Part shown: piece by piece, positions 1-13,408 of the stretch | Numbering within the stretch: position 1 is the stretch's first letter | How the letters are laid out: every line of letters begins with the position of its first letter | DNA from: Syngnathus acus | Lineage: Eukaryota > Chordata > Actinopteri > Syngnathiformes > Syngnathidae | NCBI RefSeq assembly: GCF_901709675.1 | Contig: NC_051098.1 | Span: 12,110,918 to 12,174,917, forward strand | Length of the DNA stretch: 64,000 bases | Reading direction: 5' to 3' | The notes under the pieces: generated by a model | What the model was told of the DNA's origin: nothing | Databases searched by the model: none | The model's input: the letters and a program-made list of their open reading frames with translations, nothing else | Translations under genes and position numbers: made by a program

Positions 1-438
1 GGAGAGAATAAAAGAGGGGAACAGGGTAATTGGATTGGGGAGGCTTGTGCGGTTGTGTTTGTCATGCATGTGTGTGTGTGTGCACGTTTTGGGGGGGCAG
101 AGGAGGAGGGGGGGGCTGGACTTCTATTTGGCCGGATCTGGTCTCTGTCATCACGCTCCAGGCCTGGCTTCTCTTCGTGCCTGCCGCAGGTCTCCAACAC
201 ATCAACACACTCGGACACACACTCGCAACGCTAAATGTGTTAGCGCTACAAATCGCCAGCTAGAGCCAGTGTGTGTCAGGTTTTTTTTTTCCCCATGCAA
301 CTATTTGCATACTCCTTTAACAACTCACTAAATGGTTAAGCAGATTACAGAGCGCACTAAGTGGATTGTCACAGCTCGCTATCGCTCACTGGGGGTGTCT
401 CTCCTGTGATTAAAAGTGGCCAGATCCCCCCCCCCCCT

Positions 439-462
439 CACACACACACACACACACACACA
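439..462 (+). repeat. CA microsatellite beside a 12-C run
   Basis: Twelve CA units directly after a C run at 426-437. Confidence 0.9.
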
Positions 463-1165
463 CTTTGCTCATACACAGGCACAAGTGCACATTTGGACGG
501 GTCATTCATGGCACTTTGTGGTACAAAGTCACTGCAAAGACTATTAAGACAAACATATTTCCGGTATGATGTTTTCCTGATCAAATATTTGGTTTTACAG
601 CGGCAGTGCACAATTGAGGCCATTTGAGGGATGACTGGCTGACGTTCTTAAAATTATTTCCTAAAGCAACAGAGGTTGAATCTGAAGCTGCTCGTCGTGC
701 ACGAGAGAAAATCAAAAGCAACTTTTGCTCATTATTATCTTCACGGCAAAAGAGTATCTAATAATAGTCATGGCCCAAGTCAAGCGCACAACTCAACCGC
801 TTTTAATAAACAAATAAAACAACTCATTGATTTGATACACTGTGAGATTATCCAAAGGTTCTGAAGACGCCGTTTGTAGTTTCATTTACCTCCCCAAAGC
901 AACTTCTACAGACACAGCCTCGAGTCCTTTACACAACACACACAAACACACAAAAAACAGCGGTCACATCCATACCACCCATGCACATGGGAAAGGATGC
1001 CGCAGGCTTTGGCTACCTACTTATATACAAAAAAAAAACACACTTTGTACACTTACTGTGTATTACCGAGACTAATGAGCTGATAGATGTTGAACAACGG
1101 AAAAAAAGAAGCAGGCAATTTTTTCCTCGGTGTGAAGCGAGGAGGGAGTAAAAACCAACACAAAC

Positions 1166-1196
1166 TGTGTGTGTGTGTGTGTGTGTCTGTGTGTGT
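1166..1196 (+). repeat. TG microsatellite
   Basis: TG dinucleotides with one TC interruption. Confidence 0.9.
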
Positions 1197-1928
1197 TTGT
1201 GGGTGTTATTTTGTTTTCTCTGTGCCTCACAGCAACGCGTCTTCCAGAGGTTAAGGCTGAGAAGACGGAGCAGCGCTAGCCAAGCGGAGGCCTGAGGCTC
1301 CCGCTGAAACCCCCATTGGCGAAGCTGGGTACTGTTCACTTTTATCGAAGAGAGGGGAAAGGAAATAATGAGAGCAATCACTGAATGGGATCAAACGGGA
1401 ATGAATGAGAAATCATGTTCGGCCCCAAAGCTTTGGAATGTGAAAAACGGTAAACACCGAGGCCATTTCACAGACATCAGAAGACGCTTTCATGAAATGG
1501 AGACTCTCGGTTGGTATCTTTAACCTAAAGCTCATTACAGCTACTTTTGCATAAACGGGGGGAAGATGTCCGAACCACTCGGACGAGACCGGGAAAGGTG
1601 GACCTGGCACAGAATAAAAGTTCAGCTTCATTGGGAAGACCTCGTGATTGAGGATGATGCAATCGCCCGAAGGTTAGCATAAGTTTTGAAAAAATCAGAC
1701 TTCAGGTGGAGAAATGTGATGGAGGAGAAAAAATTTAAACTTGAGGTTGTACAGACTCACCGATTTGTCAACAACTAATTCCACAATGATAGCGTGATCT
1801 CGACTACCCCGCTACTGTTTTTTTTATTTTTTGCCCCGGCTCCCTGTCTCGTCTAAAAACGCCGCGAGTACAACGTGTTTTCTTTTACACTTAACCTGTC
1901 TGCAAGATTCAGCTCACCATTACGTGCA

Positions 1929-2160
1929 TGTCAAGTCAACTTTATTTCTAGAGCGTCCATTCACAACGTCTTAAGGCACTTTAGCACGTTGAGCGGGTCA
2001 CGAACCACACAACTCGTATATTATATGTATTGTATATAAGAAAACCATCAGAAAGCACAAGGAAATGGAGGCTAGGGGGAGAAAAATTCTCTCTTTAAAG
2101 AAAAATCTCGAATAGAACCCAGACTCTGTGGGGCAACCATCTGGCTCGACTGGTTGCTTT
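1929..2160 (+). repeat. Dispersed teleost-type repeat fragment
   Basis: GTCAAGTCAACTTTATTTCT at the left and CTCGAATAGAACCCAGACTC then GTGGGGCAACCATCTGGCTC at the right match, from memory, a common fish repeat that carries these two landmarks in this order. No open frame. Confidence 0.55.
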
Positions 2161-3550
2161 GAGATGCGGGGGGGGGGGGGGTCAGAATGGGCACGACAAC
2201 AGCTGTATCAACAACTAATAGTCCCATCGTGCCAATTATTGGAAATGATCAGCGGTGGCGCCGTAGCAAAAGGGTGCGGCGAGTCGCATTCCTCGGTGTG
2301 ACGCTCTGTTATCCGCTTGCCTTTTTAGATGCGATAAATAACAAAATGTTTTGTTTTGGGTTTCCTACTCCCGTGGCGTGATGTCATCAATGTTGTCGCC
2401 GTCGCCTCTCCGTCCTCGCATCCCATAGCGGATGCGGCTTGAAAACAGCCAACTAAAATGGGACATTTGATGGAAATGTTATAATGATATCGTATTCTAG
2501 CATATCGGCCATGCCATTTATTGACACGGGCCCCTTTGAAAGTTTGCCGCCTTTTGTGTTGACAAACAGCCCATCTGTCAATTTGAGTCTCCCACTTGGG
2601 TTCGCGATATGTGCTTTGGTGCAAGCGCACACTTGTTCGCACAAGTTGGAAAATTAAAGAGGATGAACGCACGGTGGCATGCGTGTATTTTAGCACATGT
2701 AATTAAGTATATGCCACCAATGTGGTGATTAATATGGCCATTAATAAAAAAATTGGGATGCGACTTAAAGGAAATCCACCACTGACGCACAAATACAGAG
2801 CCAGGGGAAAACAAAAGACGTCCGGCCTCGCTGGCGCGCACCTCCAATCACCCACTTAACCCTTCGCCACTGGTGAAAAGCAACAAGATCTCTTAACAAG
2901 AGCTCGTCGTTTCCAATGAATTTTGCATGAAAACACGCCGGCGGAGCACCAAGTTGCCTGCTGTCATACGAGAGGAGCGCTAAATGTTTAATGACGACAA
3001 CAGCGCGTGCACAACAGTGTGGGTTGTCAGGGTGCCGCTCTGAACCCCCCACCCGTCCCGCTTTCATCCTGACAGACTCTCCAAAAAAGCTCCTGATCCC
3101 TCGCACCTCCCCTCCCACCCAGCAAGGAAACCTGGATGGAAATGAGCTTGGAGTACTACAGTGTGAGCGCTGTTTGCGAGCCAAGTGATACAGATCACGG
3201 AGGTTTAAAATAAGACCCCCCCACCCCCCACCCGTCCCCGACATCACCATTAGACGAAGACGAGAGGAAATGAGGGAGAAGACAAGGTGGCGGGCGCAGA
3301 CAGGATGCACATCTGCAATCCTTGAGTTGAAAATATTCCTCAAACATTTCACATCTGTCAGCTGTCTTTCTTGGGCGAAAGGAGCAATTGTCATCCTGCT
3401 CATCTCCCGTAGAAGCGTGCGAGGAGCATCCACGTCGTCCCGGTTTAGGCTCCCGATAACGACGTGACGAGGCCCACAGACACACCGGCGAGTCAAAAAA
3501 GTTTACCATTGAGTTTTTAAAAGGGGGAGTTTGCAGCTTCAAAACTGTTA

Positions 3551-3735
3551 GAGGGCTGAACGATTTTGATGATGAATCGAATTCAGGTTTTTTTATATAT
3601 ATTTTTTTTATATTATAATATTATTATATTATTTTATTATTACATTATTTATTTTTTATTATTAACATATAATATTTTATACTATTATTTAATATCATTT
3701 TATTATTTTTTTCAACAATAGGCAGTTTGAACCAC
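3551..3735 (+). repeat. Fragment of a dispersed repeat with AT-rich tail
   Basis: GAGGGCTGAACGATTTTGAT and GATGAATCGAATTC resemble the start of a repeat frequent in fishes. An extended A/T low-complexity run follows. Confidence 0.4.
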
Positions 3736-3764
3736 ATCTAATCTTGCTACAGGTGGTTGCATGC

Positions 3765-3826
3765 AACACACACAAACACACTCTCACACACACACACACG
3801 CACACACACACACACACACACACAAA
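3765..3826 (+). repeat. CA microsatellite, interrupted
   Basis: CA dinucleotides with a few interruptions (AAAC, CTCT, CG). Confidence 0.9.
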
Positions 3827-5676
3827 CCTCGGAAGTTCATATGTGCGCTCAAATGAAGACAGGCTCAAGCGGGGTCAGCGATAAAGAAGGAGATTCCTAT
3901 CGGCGCTGAAGGATATTGAAGCCTTAATAAGAAAATAGATAGTCGCCTAGCTTAACATTTTCTTTGATAGCTTTATTTGTTTTCCTGATAGCCATCGAAG
4001 AAAAGCAATATATAATGACAGCAAATATAGAAGCGCTATTCCTTTAAAAGAAACTGCATGCGTTCTGAAAATGAATTTGGGAATATCGAAAAACGCTTTA
4101 AGACCTCGGTTCAACGGGCCTCGGGAGATGAAAGATTTTTCTTTGGCTTTATTCGCTTCCTAATTCAAAAGGAGGACGACACGAGCGGTGATGCGGCGAG
4201 ACGTTCTGATTGGCTGAAACGGTCCACAGGGGGATTTTTTTCATGACACGCCGGATGTAAACTCAATGATGCAAAATGCCACCTGTGAAAATACAAAATT
4301 AATAACACCAAAAAAAAATCTGTGGCCGTTGGTATATTATATGTAATTTAGTCTAATTGACTCTGTTTAAAGTCTGTTTAAAGACCAAATGGTGGCTTGC
4401 TGAGCTCTGGCGGTGCTCATTAAACACGCCGCCGCACACGGAGTTGGCACCGTGCTGCATATTTGAACGACTGTGGGATTTCTTCTATGTCAAACGGTAG
4501 CTCAGGCTGAGCTGGTCAGCGTTAACATTTGATATTAATTATTTCACTAGACATGCGGAATGCGACTTTAACAGGATGCGTAGACATTTCTCCCGTAGAG
4601 TGGAACCTCGTTACAAATGTCATTGTTCACGGACAAGTTAAGTTACGCACAATTTTTTGGGGGGGGAATGACTATTTTTGTACTATTTTTGGAACTGGCA
4701 TATTAAATGCTGGACGTAGGTACAACGGTTGGAAGGGCTCAGTTGCATCTGTTATTGTATTCCTACGAGATTGAAATTTATTGAGGTTTGCTAATAAATT
4801 GAGATTGGCTAGACAGTGAAAATTTCCATAAAGCACCCACTTCGGATTGATTTTAACTTGTGAGTTCAGTCCTCCCGCACTGATGTGAGGCTGAGCAGAT
4901 GGTGTGCATCACTTAAGCACACACATACATCAATCAACGTTCAATCTGACGTTTTAAAAATGGCGGAACTCATTCTGTGTATGGACACACACACAAAAAA
5001 CAGGCAGTGTATTATTTTCAAACAAGGCTATTGTTCAGCTATGCGTAACCCGAATAGAAAAACATCAATAGCCTCAAAACAACTCCAAATATATTGTTAA
5101 AAAATATTTAATAAACAACTGCAGTTGAGCAAAAAAATATATATATAAGCATGCAATATTGGCGAAGAATTAAGGATGCTATTCTGGTAGTTTACCCTGA
5201 AGCAAAACAACCTGTACGCTTGCAGACCTCAATGAAAGGTTGCAATCTCCCACTTTTTTGTCCCAAGACAGACACACTAAAGGCACCAAAGATGCGTAAA
5301 ATCTTATTATGCAGCAAGACTTATTGCGGGCAGACCACGAGCGGCAAAAGTTGCAAACTTGAACAAAGTCGCAAAAAATGGAATAACCTTCGACTCCTCT
5401 ATCACCGTGTCATCTTTTCTTACAAGGGGGAACTGGATCAGATTAGCTGAAGGGTGCGGGCCTATGCTTGATTGCAGAAGGAAATTGAAGGAGAAAGCAG
5501 TGATGGGTAAAAGGATTGAGTGACGGATGGATGGAAGGACGACCAAGGCTAAGCTTCATATTTGCCCTCGGTTATATTCTGCGTGTTCTCTATGGAGTGG
5601 ACATTAGGACTAACACGGGAGCGGTGAGTTGACTGGCGCGTGTACGTTTGCGTGTCGCGGGTTATTCATCACTTAC

Positions 5677-5841
5677 GTCTTTTTCTCCGCCTTGTCCTTG
5701 TTCTTCTCTCGGTCCCGATCCCGTCCCTTGTCTTTATCGCGGCCCTTATGTCGGCTCCGGGTCCGCTCTCTGCTGCGGCTTCTTCGGCGGCCGTGGCTTC
5801 CTCGGCTCCTGCTGCGAGAGCGCCGGTGGCGGGAATGAGAC
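5677..5841 (-). CDS. rsrc1: rsrc1 third coding exon, RS to KD-rich
   Basis: 165 nt, bounded by TGTCTTCTAG and GAC|GTAAGT (a consensus donor), phase 2 on both sides. It encodes RSHSRHRRSRSRSRGSHGRR, further RS/RE dipeptides, and then the lysine/aspartate-rich RDKDKGRDRDREKNKDKAEK. The sharp change from RS to KD repeats mirrors the middle of human RSRC1. The next exon must lie left of base 1. Confidence 0.83.
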
Positions 5842-8800
5842 CTAGAAGACAGACGTTTAAAAAAAAAAGTTTCAGAATCATGAAAGCTAGAAATGATCAA
5901 CAGTGTTAAGATATGAGAGGCCCATATTATGTATACATATATTTGATCTATTTTTTTAGAAAAAATGAATAAATTAAAATATATATATATATTTTTTTAT
6001 TTTATTTCCATATTTATATATTTTCTATTTTTATTTTTTTAAAGATATATATTTTTAGAAAACAACCAGATCAAAATAGCCACCGAATAGATTGCGGTCC
6101 AACTTTTAAAGTGCGCTCGAGACGGTTCCGATTTTCAATCGGGCATCACTCATACTTTAAGTTCTCTTTCACGCTCTCTGTGGTTCTCCGTCAATACTTT
6201 TGACAATAACATATAGACGATATAATAAAAGAATTGATAACATGACCCCCCCAAACCGCTGGAAAAGTAGATTAAATCGACAGCCCGGCTGTCTTTGTGG
6301 AGTCGTTAGAGGAGATGGAGGCAATGTAATTCTTGTGACTGTCACCAAAAGGCTTCCTTTAAGCGCTCCGCGTTCATTTTTCACTGTGTGGGCATAATGT
6401 CACGGTTACATAAAATCAAACACACACATACACACGCTGCGGGGATATAGCCAATTAGAGCTAGGCTCAGAGGAGGACCGGTCGTCGGTATTGATCCCGT
6501 TGCTGACCCCCCCTGGTCTCCAAAAGATTTACAGTTGGAGATTTACTCTCAGCATAGTTGTACCCACCCATGTCAACAGACATAAGAAGCTAACATGAAG
6601 CCAGACAGAAACATTTATTAATAATAATATTAATACTTGCTTGATTTCAAGCAAACAATTTTATCAGTGTGGCGTTTGCGGGCCATCGTGATTGGAAACC
6701 CCAGTAGAAATCAGCTGCTATCGTTATTTTCCATCATCTATCATTTTATTGATTTGTCTATAAAAACAGTCAAACCTGCTGTCCACTAGCTTTATTGCTT
6801 TCCCCCCTCCTTTATTAGTTTGCAGTTTGGGACATGCACAGCTGTCTTTCTGCCGACAGAAAACTAATCATTTTCTTCAGACGCCTGTCACTGTACAAAC
6901 AGACAACAGTCTGACAACTGTTGCAATCAATTAGGAGCTGAGGAGAGCGTCGCCGTCGCCGTGGGGACGGGCTGCGCTATTTTGAGGCGATTCGGGTGGG
7001 GAAGGGAGTTGCAGTCGGGGTTTTGGTACATCCAACAAGACAGAACCGAAGCTTCTTAAGTCTACGGTGAAAAACTCGATTTTGGACGCATCTACTTTGG
7101 GAAGAGAGTCGTTTAAAGTGCTCTGATTAAGGCGCCAGAAAGTTCGGATGTTCTAGTAGGCTTTTCTAGTCAATGGACATTTTTTCCCCCTATTTGGGTT
7201 GTTGACAGGTTGGAGGTCAAATTAATAAAGAGAAAAACCCTTGGCATTATTTAAAAAAAAAAAAAAAAGTAATTCAATTTCAAAAAACATATTAAATTTA
7301 AAAAAATAAGAAAATAGAAATTCACAATCACAAAAATCTGACATTTGAACAGGGGTGTGCAGACTTTTACATCCACTGTAAGTTACCAACTCCAAACAAC
7401 AAACCACAAACTGGTGATTAAGACGAGCTTTTCCTGGACTAATTGATTTCTTCAACTTTGAAACACTTCACTTAATACTCCTCTCATTTGATGAATCCTA
7501 CTTTGCGTGCAATTACTTTCCTCGCACCTTTTGTCGAGACGCAGCTGAGCAAAACCGCAAGCGTGAGCCCCCATTTTAATCAAACATCTGAGCAAATTTG
7601 ATTGAGTGTGTTTATCAGTGTGCACCAAAGCGGCCGTTAAGATTCACAGAGAATCACAGCTAATGGGAAAAGGGAAAAGAAAAACATTGGCATTTGGGGT
7701 GAGGGAGGGGCGGGGGGGTCGTTTCGGAGTCTCCAGGCGAGATAATTCATCAATGGCGCAAACAGACTTTGGAATGAGTGACTCTGTGTGTTGACAATGC
7801 CTGCGCATGTTTGTAATCAACAGTACATGAGGGGGGGAAAAAATAGGACAGAATCGCAGCGTTCCAAGCTTTCGTCTTGCATTGAGCGCCAAGCAAACTG
7901 CGGCCAGAAGCCGCAGATGCGTTCAACACAATCTCCGTCTCTGTTTCTCTCTCTCCCCCTCCTCTCTTTTTTCTTCCCTGTGAAGAAACAGCCCACTTCT
8001 GGGGTGTGCGGCAAATTAAATTGACTGTAGTTAATAGAGTGAGCCTGTGCTGCTAAATGTCAATTTCCTGACCAAGTCCTTCCCCTTGGAGAATGATTAG
8101 CTAATTTAAAGCTAGGGATAAACGGGCTAATGCAAGGCGAGCACAGATAAACGTTTGCGGCCGGACCTCATGCCAAGTCTTCCCTCCGCTTTACATTTCA
8201 TTGGCCTTATTATCTCCGGGGAAAATAGGTGTCCCTGTGGCCTAAATAAATATTTTCATTTCTAATAAAAGGCCCTTGCTGTTTGCTCCCACATATGAGC
8301 CCCCCGATCCCCCATCACTGGCTTGTTTCACCATTCCCCGCCTCGTTTCGCCATCTCCATTAAATCCCCACGCTGCAATTGGCCGGCGCCGTTTTTCCCG
8401 GGGAATTATCAATCGAATAATTATGCGGCATGTTGGGAGCCGGGCTAACGCTTATCACCGCTGACCCCCCCCCTCCCCTCGGTGGGCGCCGGGATATGAT
8501 CCCTTCACCGGAGCCCATTGGGGTAATTACGTGAAGCTGGATGATGTGTTACCCTTATCAGTCAGCATTCTATTTCTGTATTTTATTGAAAATTGGACAT
8601 TAATGGCAGCGACGCGATATGACGTGTGTCAGATACAGGTGAACGCCTCCGCTGGCATCTGACCCCCGGCCGAGTCATTATTGATACCCGGTAGGGTGCC
8701 GAGCGTGGACATAGGCGCGCAGCAATTTCTTATCTTCAACCAATTTCTGCAGAATTCATATTGTTTCCTCTTTTCTCCATCGACAATCAAAAGCTGGAAG

Positions 8801-11800
8801 CAGCAAAGTCCAGCACTGTTTGTCCAGATATGCTGACATAATTAGAAGAACAACAAATCCAGTCAAGTTCTTCCAGACGCTCTGACCGAATATTTCAGTG
8901 ACCCGAATGTGACCAGGAAGCGTTTGAAGAATTTGAGAGATGCTTTAAATGAGGTCACAATAGTTTTCAATTAAAATTGATTCAACATTGGCAGGATTGC
9001 GAACGTGACATTTATTTTCTACTTTACAAGCACATTCGGAACTTTTGATTGGACAGCTGGCGATCCGATGTTTTTGGACTGCTTGTTTTCTATACGTCCT
9101 TAACCAATGCACCCTGATCAAGCACAATCATCTGAGTAAACAAAACACAAACTATAGCTCACACCAACAAAAAAAAAAAAGGCTTGCTTGGCATCAACTA
9201 TAGCAAACAGGAGACAAACTGAAAAAAGAAACGGGCCACATTTGAAGAACTTCATTAACGTCGAGTTATTTCCACTGACGGCACACAGCAGCAGTTTAGT
9301 ATTCCGACTTAAAAGTCACTTTTAGTTTTTCATCCCTGGCATTTCAATGTGTCTAAAAAGCACCTTGAGTGAGCAATGCGTATTCGCTGCTGCCAAAAGA
9401 CGCGGAAAACAGCTGTTCCCGCCTGACGCTGCCAGCTGAACGGAATGCAAATATGTTAACCATCCAGAATTTATTACTTTTGAGTGCTCTTCAAAAGCCA
9501 CAGCAGACACAAGTTTAATTTATGATATTCCTCTAATTATGAGAGCTGTTGAAATCATTTCCCAAGCTGCTTCCTCCTTCCAAGCAGTCGCATTATCCGT
9601 TCCCTCGGTTCACGGCGCACGCACACGCGCCCGATACGCACAAGGAATGGCTGGCTGCAAAGTAGGTGATTGTGAAGACAATTAAGACAGCAAAGGCAGA
9701 GCATGAAAAGATCCACAGAGATGGTTTTCTTTCCCTAACCCTCCCCTCGGTCCTCCCTCCGCGTCATAAAAGCAATGTTTAGATTTGTCATAATCGGCTG
9801 TTTGCTTTCAATTTAAGCAAGCGTCAACACAAACGTCTGCAGTGCAAGGCTGGCTGGGCTGTGAAGCAGAAATGAGACGGCGGGCGGACCACCCACCCAA
9901 ACGCGCACACACACACACACAGTTACAGAGACAAGGTCAAGTCATTTAGCAGAGTTCAAAAAGCCTTTAGATCTATATGAACCTACGCCGGGCAGCCGAC
10001 GATGAGGGCAAAAGACGAATTTGTGCCGAAAGACGCTTTTAGTGTGTGCGTGCTGATTAGCAGACGTCTTCGTCGGCGCATATGCCGAGCGTCACTCAGC
10101 CGCTCCGTCGCAATCCTAAACTTGGCCGTCTGGTGGGCGCCCGTCACCTTTGACCCGCGCGCAGACAAAACTTGACGTGACACCCATTAGCAGCTGGAGA
10201 TTTGGAGGCGTGGGCCGTGAGGTCAAGTGAAGGTCACGCTTCGACTAGGTGCTAACTTGCCAACTCGCTCACAGTCACTCAGGCCCGACTTTTTCCAAAC
10301 TCGCCTTTCCCAACTTGCTGCCGCCATCCGTCACAGCCCTGACACGATTAGTTATGGCCGGTTAAGAGAGAGATGTTATTGGTTGCCAAGATGTCCGTCT
10401 AGAAAACACTGGACAAGATGGCGGCTGGGAAGGTGAGGTTGGGACAAGAAGCAAGTTTTTTTTTTTTGCGCAACGTTCCTGGACCTTCATCTTAAAAGTA
10501 CCCTGATTTGCTGGTAGCCGTTATTATCATCTGTTTGCAATCATAAATTAATTAATTAATTAATGCATAAATAAATTAATTAATGAGTCAATAAATAAAT
10601 ACATAAACAAACGCAAAATAAATGAATAAATAAAGAAAATATATAAAATAATGAAAAAAATAAAAGAAAAAAAGAAAAATAATAAATATTGGGATATATA
10701 GAGAAAGCTGGTTCCAATCAGCCGGTGCGCACCTTCTCCACTGGGCGATGTATTTTACTGCCTCTTGTACACGTTGCGTATTTATGAAGTGGCGCGAGAT
10801 CTGAGGGCCCATAGCAAAACAACCTTTTATTGTTTAAACGTGGACTGTTGGGCCCCGTCTGTGTGCTTAAGTGATTTAGGAACACGCTCACAAGTGCGGT
10901 ATATAATAAAAAAAAGAAATCATAAACGCTGAGACAAACCATGCGAGTAGACTGTAACAGGCACCAAGGAAGGGGCCGACAAAAAGCAGACATGCATTCC
11001 ACTACTAAAAGGAAACTCCACTTAATTAAACACCCAAGAAACAACTTGGGGAAGGAGTTTGTTTCGAATAAAAGAAGCAGCGCTATCGGTTTCCAACATA
11101 AAGTTCTCTTTTGACACAACTTGGGCTCGTCAGGCTTTTCTCGTTTTTAGTTTTTTCCCCCGTAAGCTCATGTCACCATGAACAAGAGCCAGCGGTAAAC
11201 GGCCCATCAGGAAATTAATAGAAAGTAAAAAGAAAATATTAAATTGTGACCACAATTCTCGCCAAAACTACTTTTATTTCAACAATTATTCCTTAGAGGA
11301 AGACAGTCAAAAAAGAAAGATCCTGTTGTATTAATATTGTGTCACAGAAACTAAGTTTTAAAATATTGAAGGAGACCTCACATTGCCACATTTAGCTCTA
11401 GCATTTAACATTGCATTAAATCGTCTATTCATATTTTATTTTATTTTCATACCTATTTTCTCATAACTTTATTTTTACAATTGCAGCCCATATCTTATCA
11501 AATACCTTATTCTCAAAATATTAGGATTTTTTTCCTTCCGTAACGGCGACTTTTTATTCCTTTTCAGCCCACCCCTGTAATATTTTTTATTAGCATGTCA
11601 AAGCCCAGATTGAAATGATGCCGCAAATTACATTCACTCTGTTATTTTAACATCCCGTACTGTGACTTAAAGGAGGTATCTGGCATATGTCAGCTGCAAT
11701 TGCTTGACTGCATTTAAAGTACTTGAACATTCCCCCGATTTTGATTTAAACCCAACATCAAGAGTGGCCCAAGCGATCCGCCTGCCCTCGGTTGCGCTCA

Positions 11801-13373
11801 ATCGCACAACACTTAACAGCGTATCCTTTGGCCAACCCGTTTATTTCCACTTCCTGCTTCCTCAGCCCAAAACCGACGTCGGGGACGGCTAGCAGAAAAC
11901 GTTGAGAAAGTGTTTCATTACGTTCAAAAAGACTGTCAAGGTTGAAGTCAGGCTGCACGTGATCTTTGTTTCATTTTTCTGCCACAACTAAATGTGTGAG
12001 TGAAACCACGTGTGTGTGTGTGTGTGTTCTTCCCCGGCCCACTGACAAGTTAGCTCTAATTTGCTCTCAAGTTGTCCACTTGGGGAGAAGTTGAGCGATG
12101 ATGGAGAAGGATTTTTTTTTTTTTTTTGGCAAGACAACGCACGTGGCTCCGCTTCATGATGAGTTAACACGCATAAATACACATCAATAATCCCGGGCTA
12201 TCATTCACACGCTCTCTTTATGAATAATTATTGCACACAGGCAAATCAAGAGATCAAAAGACAACACATCCAAATATTTTTACATAGTAAATGTGCTCAC
12301 ACTTACTTTCAGGCTGTGTTGATGAACGTGAGCTAAAAAGTCCACGTTGTAACTCGGAGTGTGCCAGCGCATTACAAAGACACGCGTGCGGAAAAAATGT
12401 CCATATGGTTTAAGCGGGATCATAACCGGAGTTCAAGGTAAACACGGCTGACTGAGGTTTGTCCATGCGTGCTCTCTTAGCTCACGTCTCCAAGGGCCCG
12501 CTCAAAACCTGGCCACTGCACACACGCACCTTTCCCTTTGTATGTGTGTGGCATGGCGAGGAGATTATTAAGTGTCTAATTACAGGTGCCACATACAGTG
12601 CATATAAAAAGTCTACACACCCCCTGTTCAAACTACTGAAATAAGATGAATCATTTCAATTATTTTCCACCTTTAATGCGACCTAGAAATTGTAAAAAAG
12701 TAATCTGGGAGGTAATAACAAACAGATAGTGTTGTTGCACAAGTGTGCACACCCTCTTATAAAAAGGATGTGGCTGTTTTCGGAATCATCCAGTTACATT
12801 CAAACTTGTGTAGAATGGGAGTCAGCACACATCTGACACGTGTTATGGTATTTAAATGACATGGTATGTAAAACGATAGTTCTTCTCTGTAGATTAAATT
12901 TTTGGTCATATTTGGGGTGTCTGGAACGGATCAATTATACTTGCATTATTTCCTATGGGAAACATTGCGTCGGTTTCCGAACAATTCTGTTTTAGTCAAA
13001 CGGTTTAGTCACAAAACATTTGGTTCCACCTTGTTTAGCTGGACGGTGAATATTTTCTAAAGAGTGCATCATCTAATTAGTGAAATAAATGACATGGGTG
13101 ACTTGAGGGGAATCAAACTTCACAAAGTTAAGTCGCAGGCCCGCTTTAGCTTCGCCAACTCGGCGACTACCGCTTCCAATAAAAGTCAAAACGGGACAGA
13201 TGGCACATTTGCTATCGAATGAGTTTGGAGCAGACGGTCATACATTTACTTTACTAACAGGCCTCTTTCGAAAGCTGACCTGACCATCACGCACCAGCCG
13301 CCATTCACTGCCCTACAAACTGAGCTTCGCTGAACGCAGATCCGGGTTGTGAGCAACTGGTAGAGGCTCCTTT

Positions 13374-13408
<35 letters not shown>

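Larger units (their letters stand above)
1..5676 (-). other. Left part: rsrc1 intron, no exon recognised
   Basis: Transcription of rsrc1 passes through this stretch. I looked for the next expected exon (AGLEHLPPAEQAKARLQL-like) and did not see it. Contents are a CA repeat at 439-462 beside a C run, a TG repeat at 1166-1196, a dispersed repeat at about 1929-2160, an AT-rich repeat fragment at about 3551-3735, a CA repeat at 3765-3826 and otherwise unremarkable sequence. Confidence 0.6.

Noticed and set aside
2765-3496. The longest open frame in the window, 243 codons on the minus strand
   Set aside because: No recognisable domain, no plausible splice context, composition shifts along its length, and competing frames overlap it. 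Chance opening in GC-richer intron sequence is more likely.
3765-3826. Regularly spaced short repeats that might suggest a CRISPR array
   Set aside because: It is a CA microsatellite in a vertebrate genome; no spacers or direct repeats of suitable length exist anywhere in the window.
5629-5909. Plus-strand frames over the rsrc1 third coding exon
   Set aside because: They are reverse-complement readings of RS codons; the minus strand has proper splice sites and phase.
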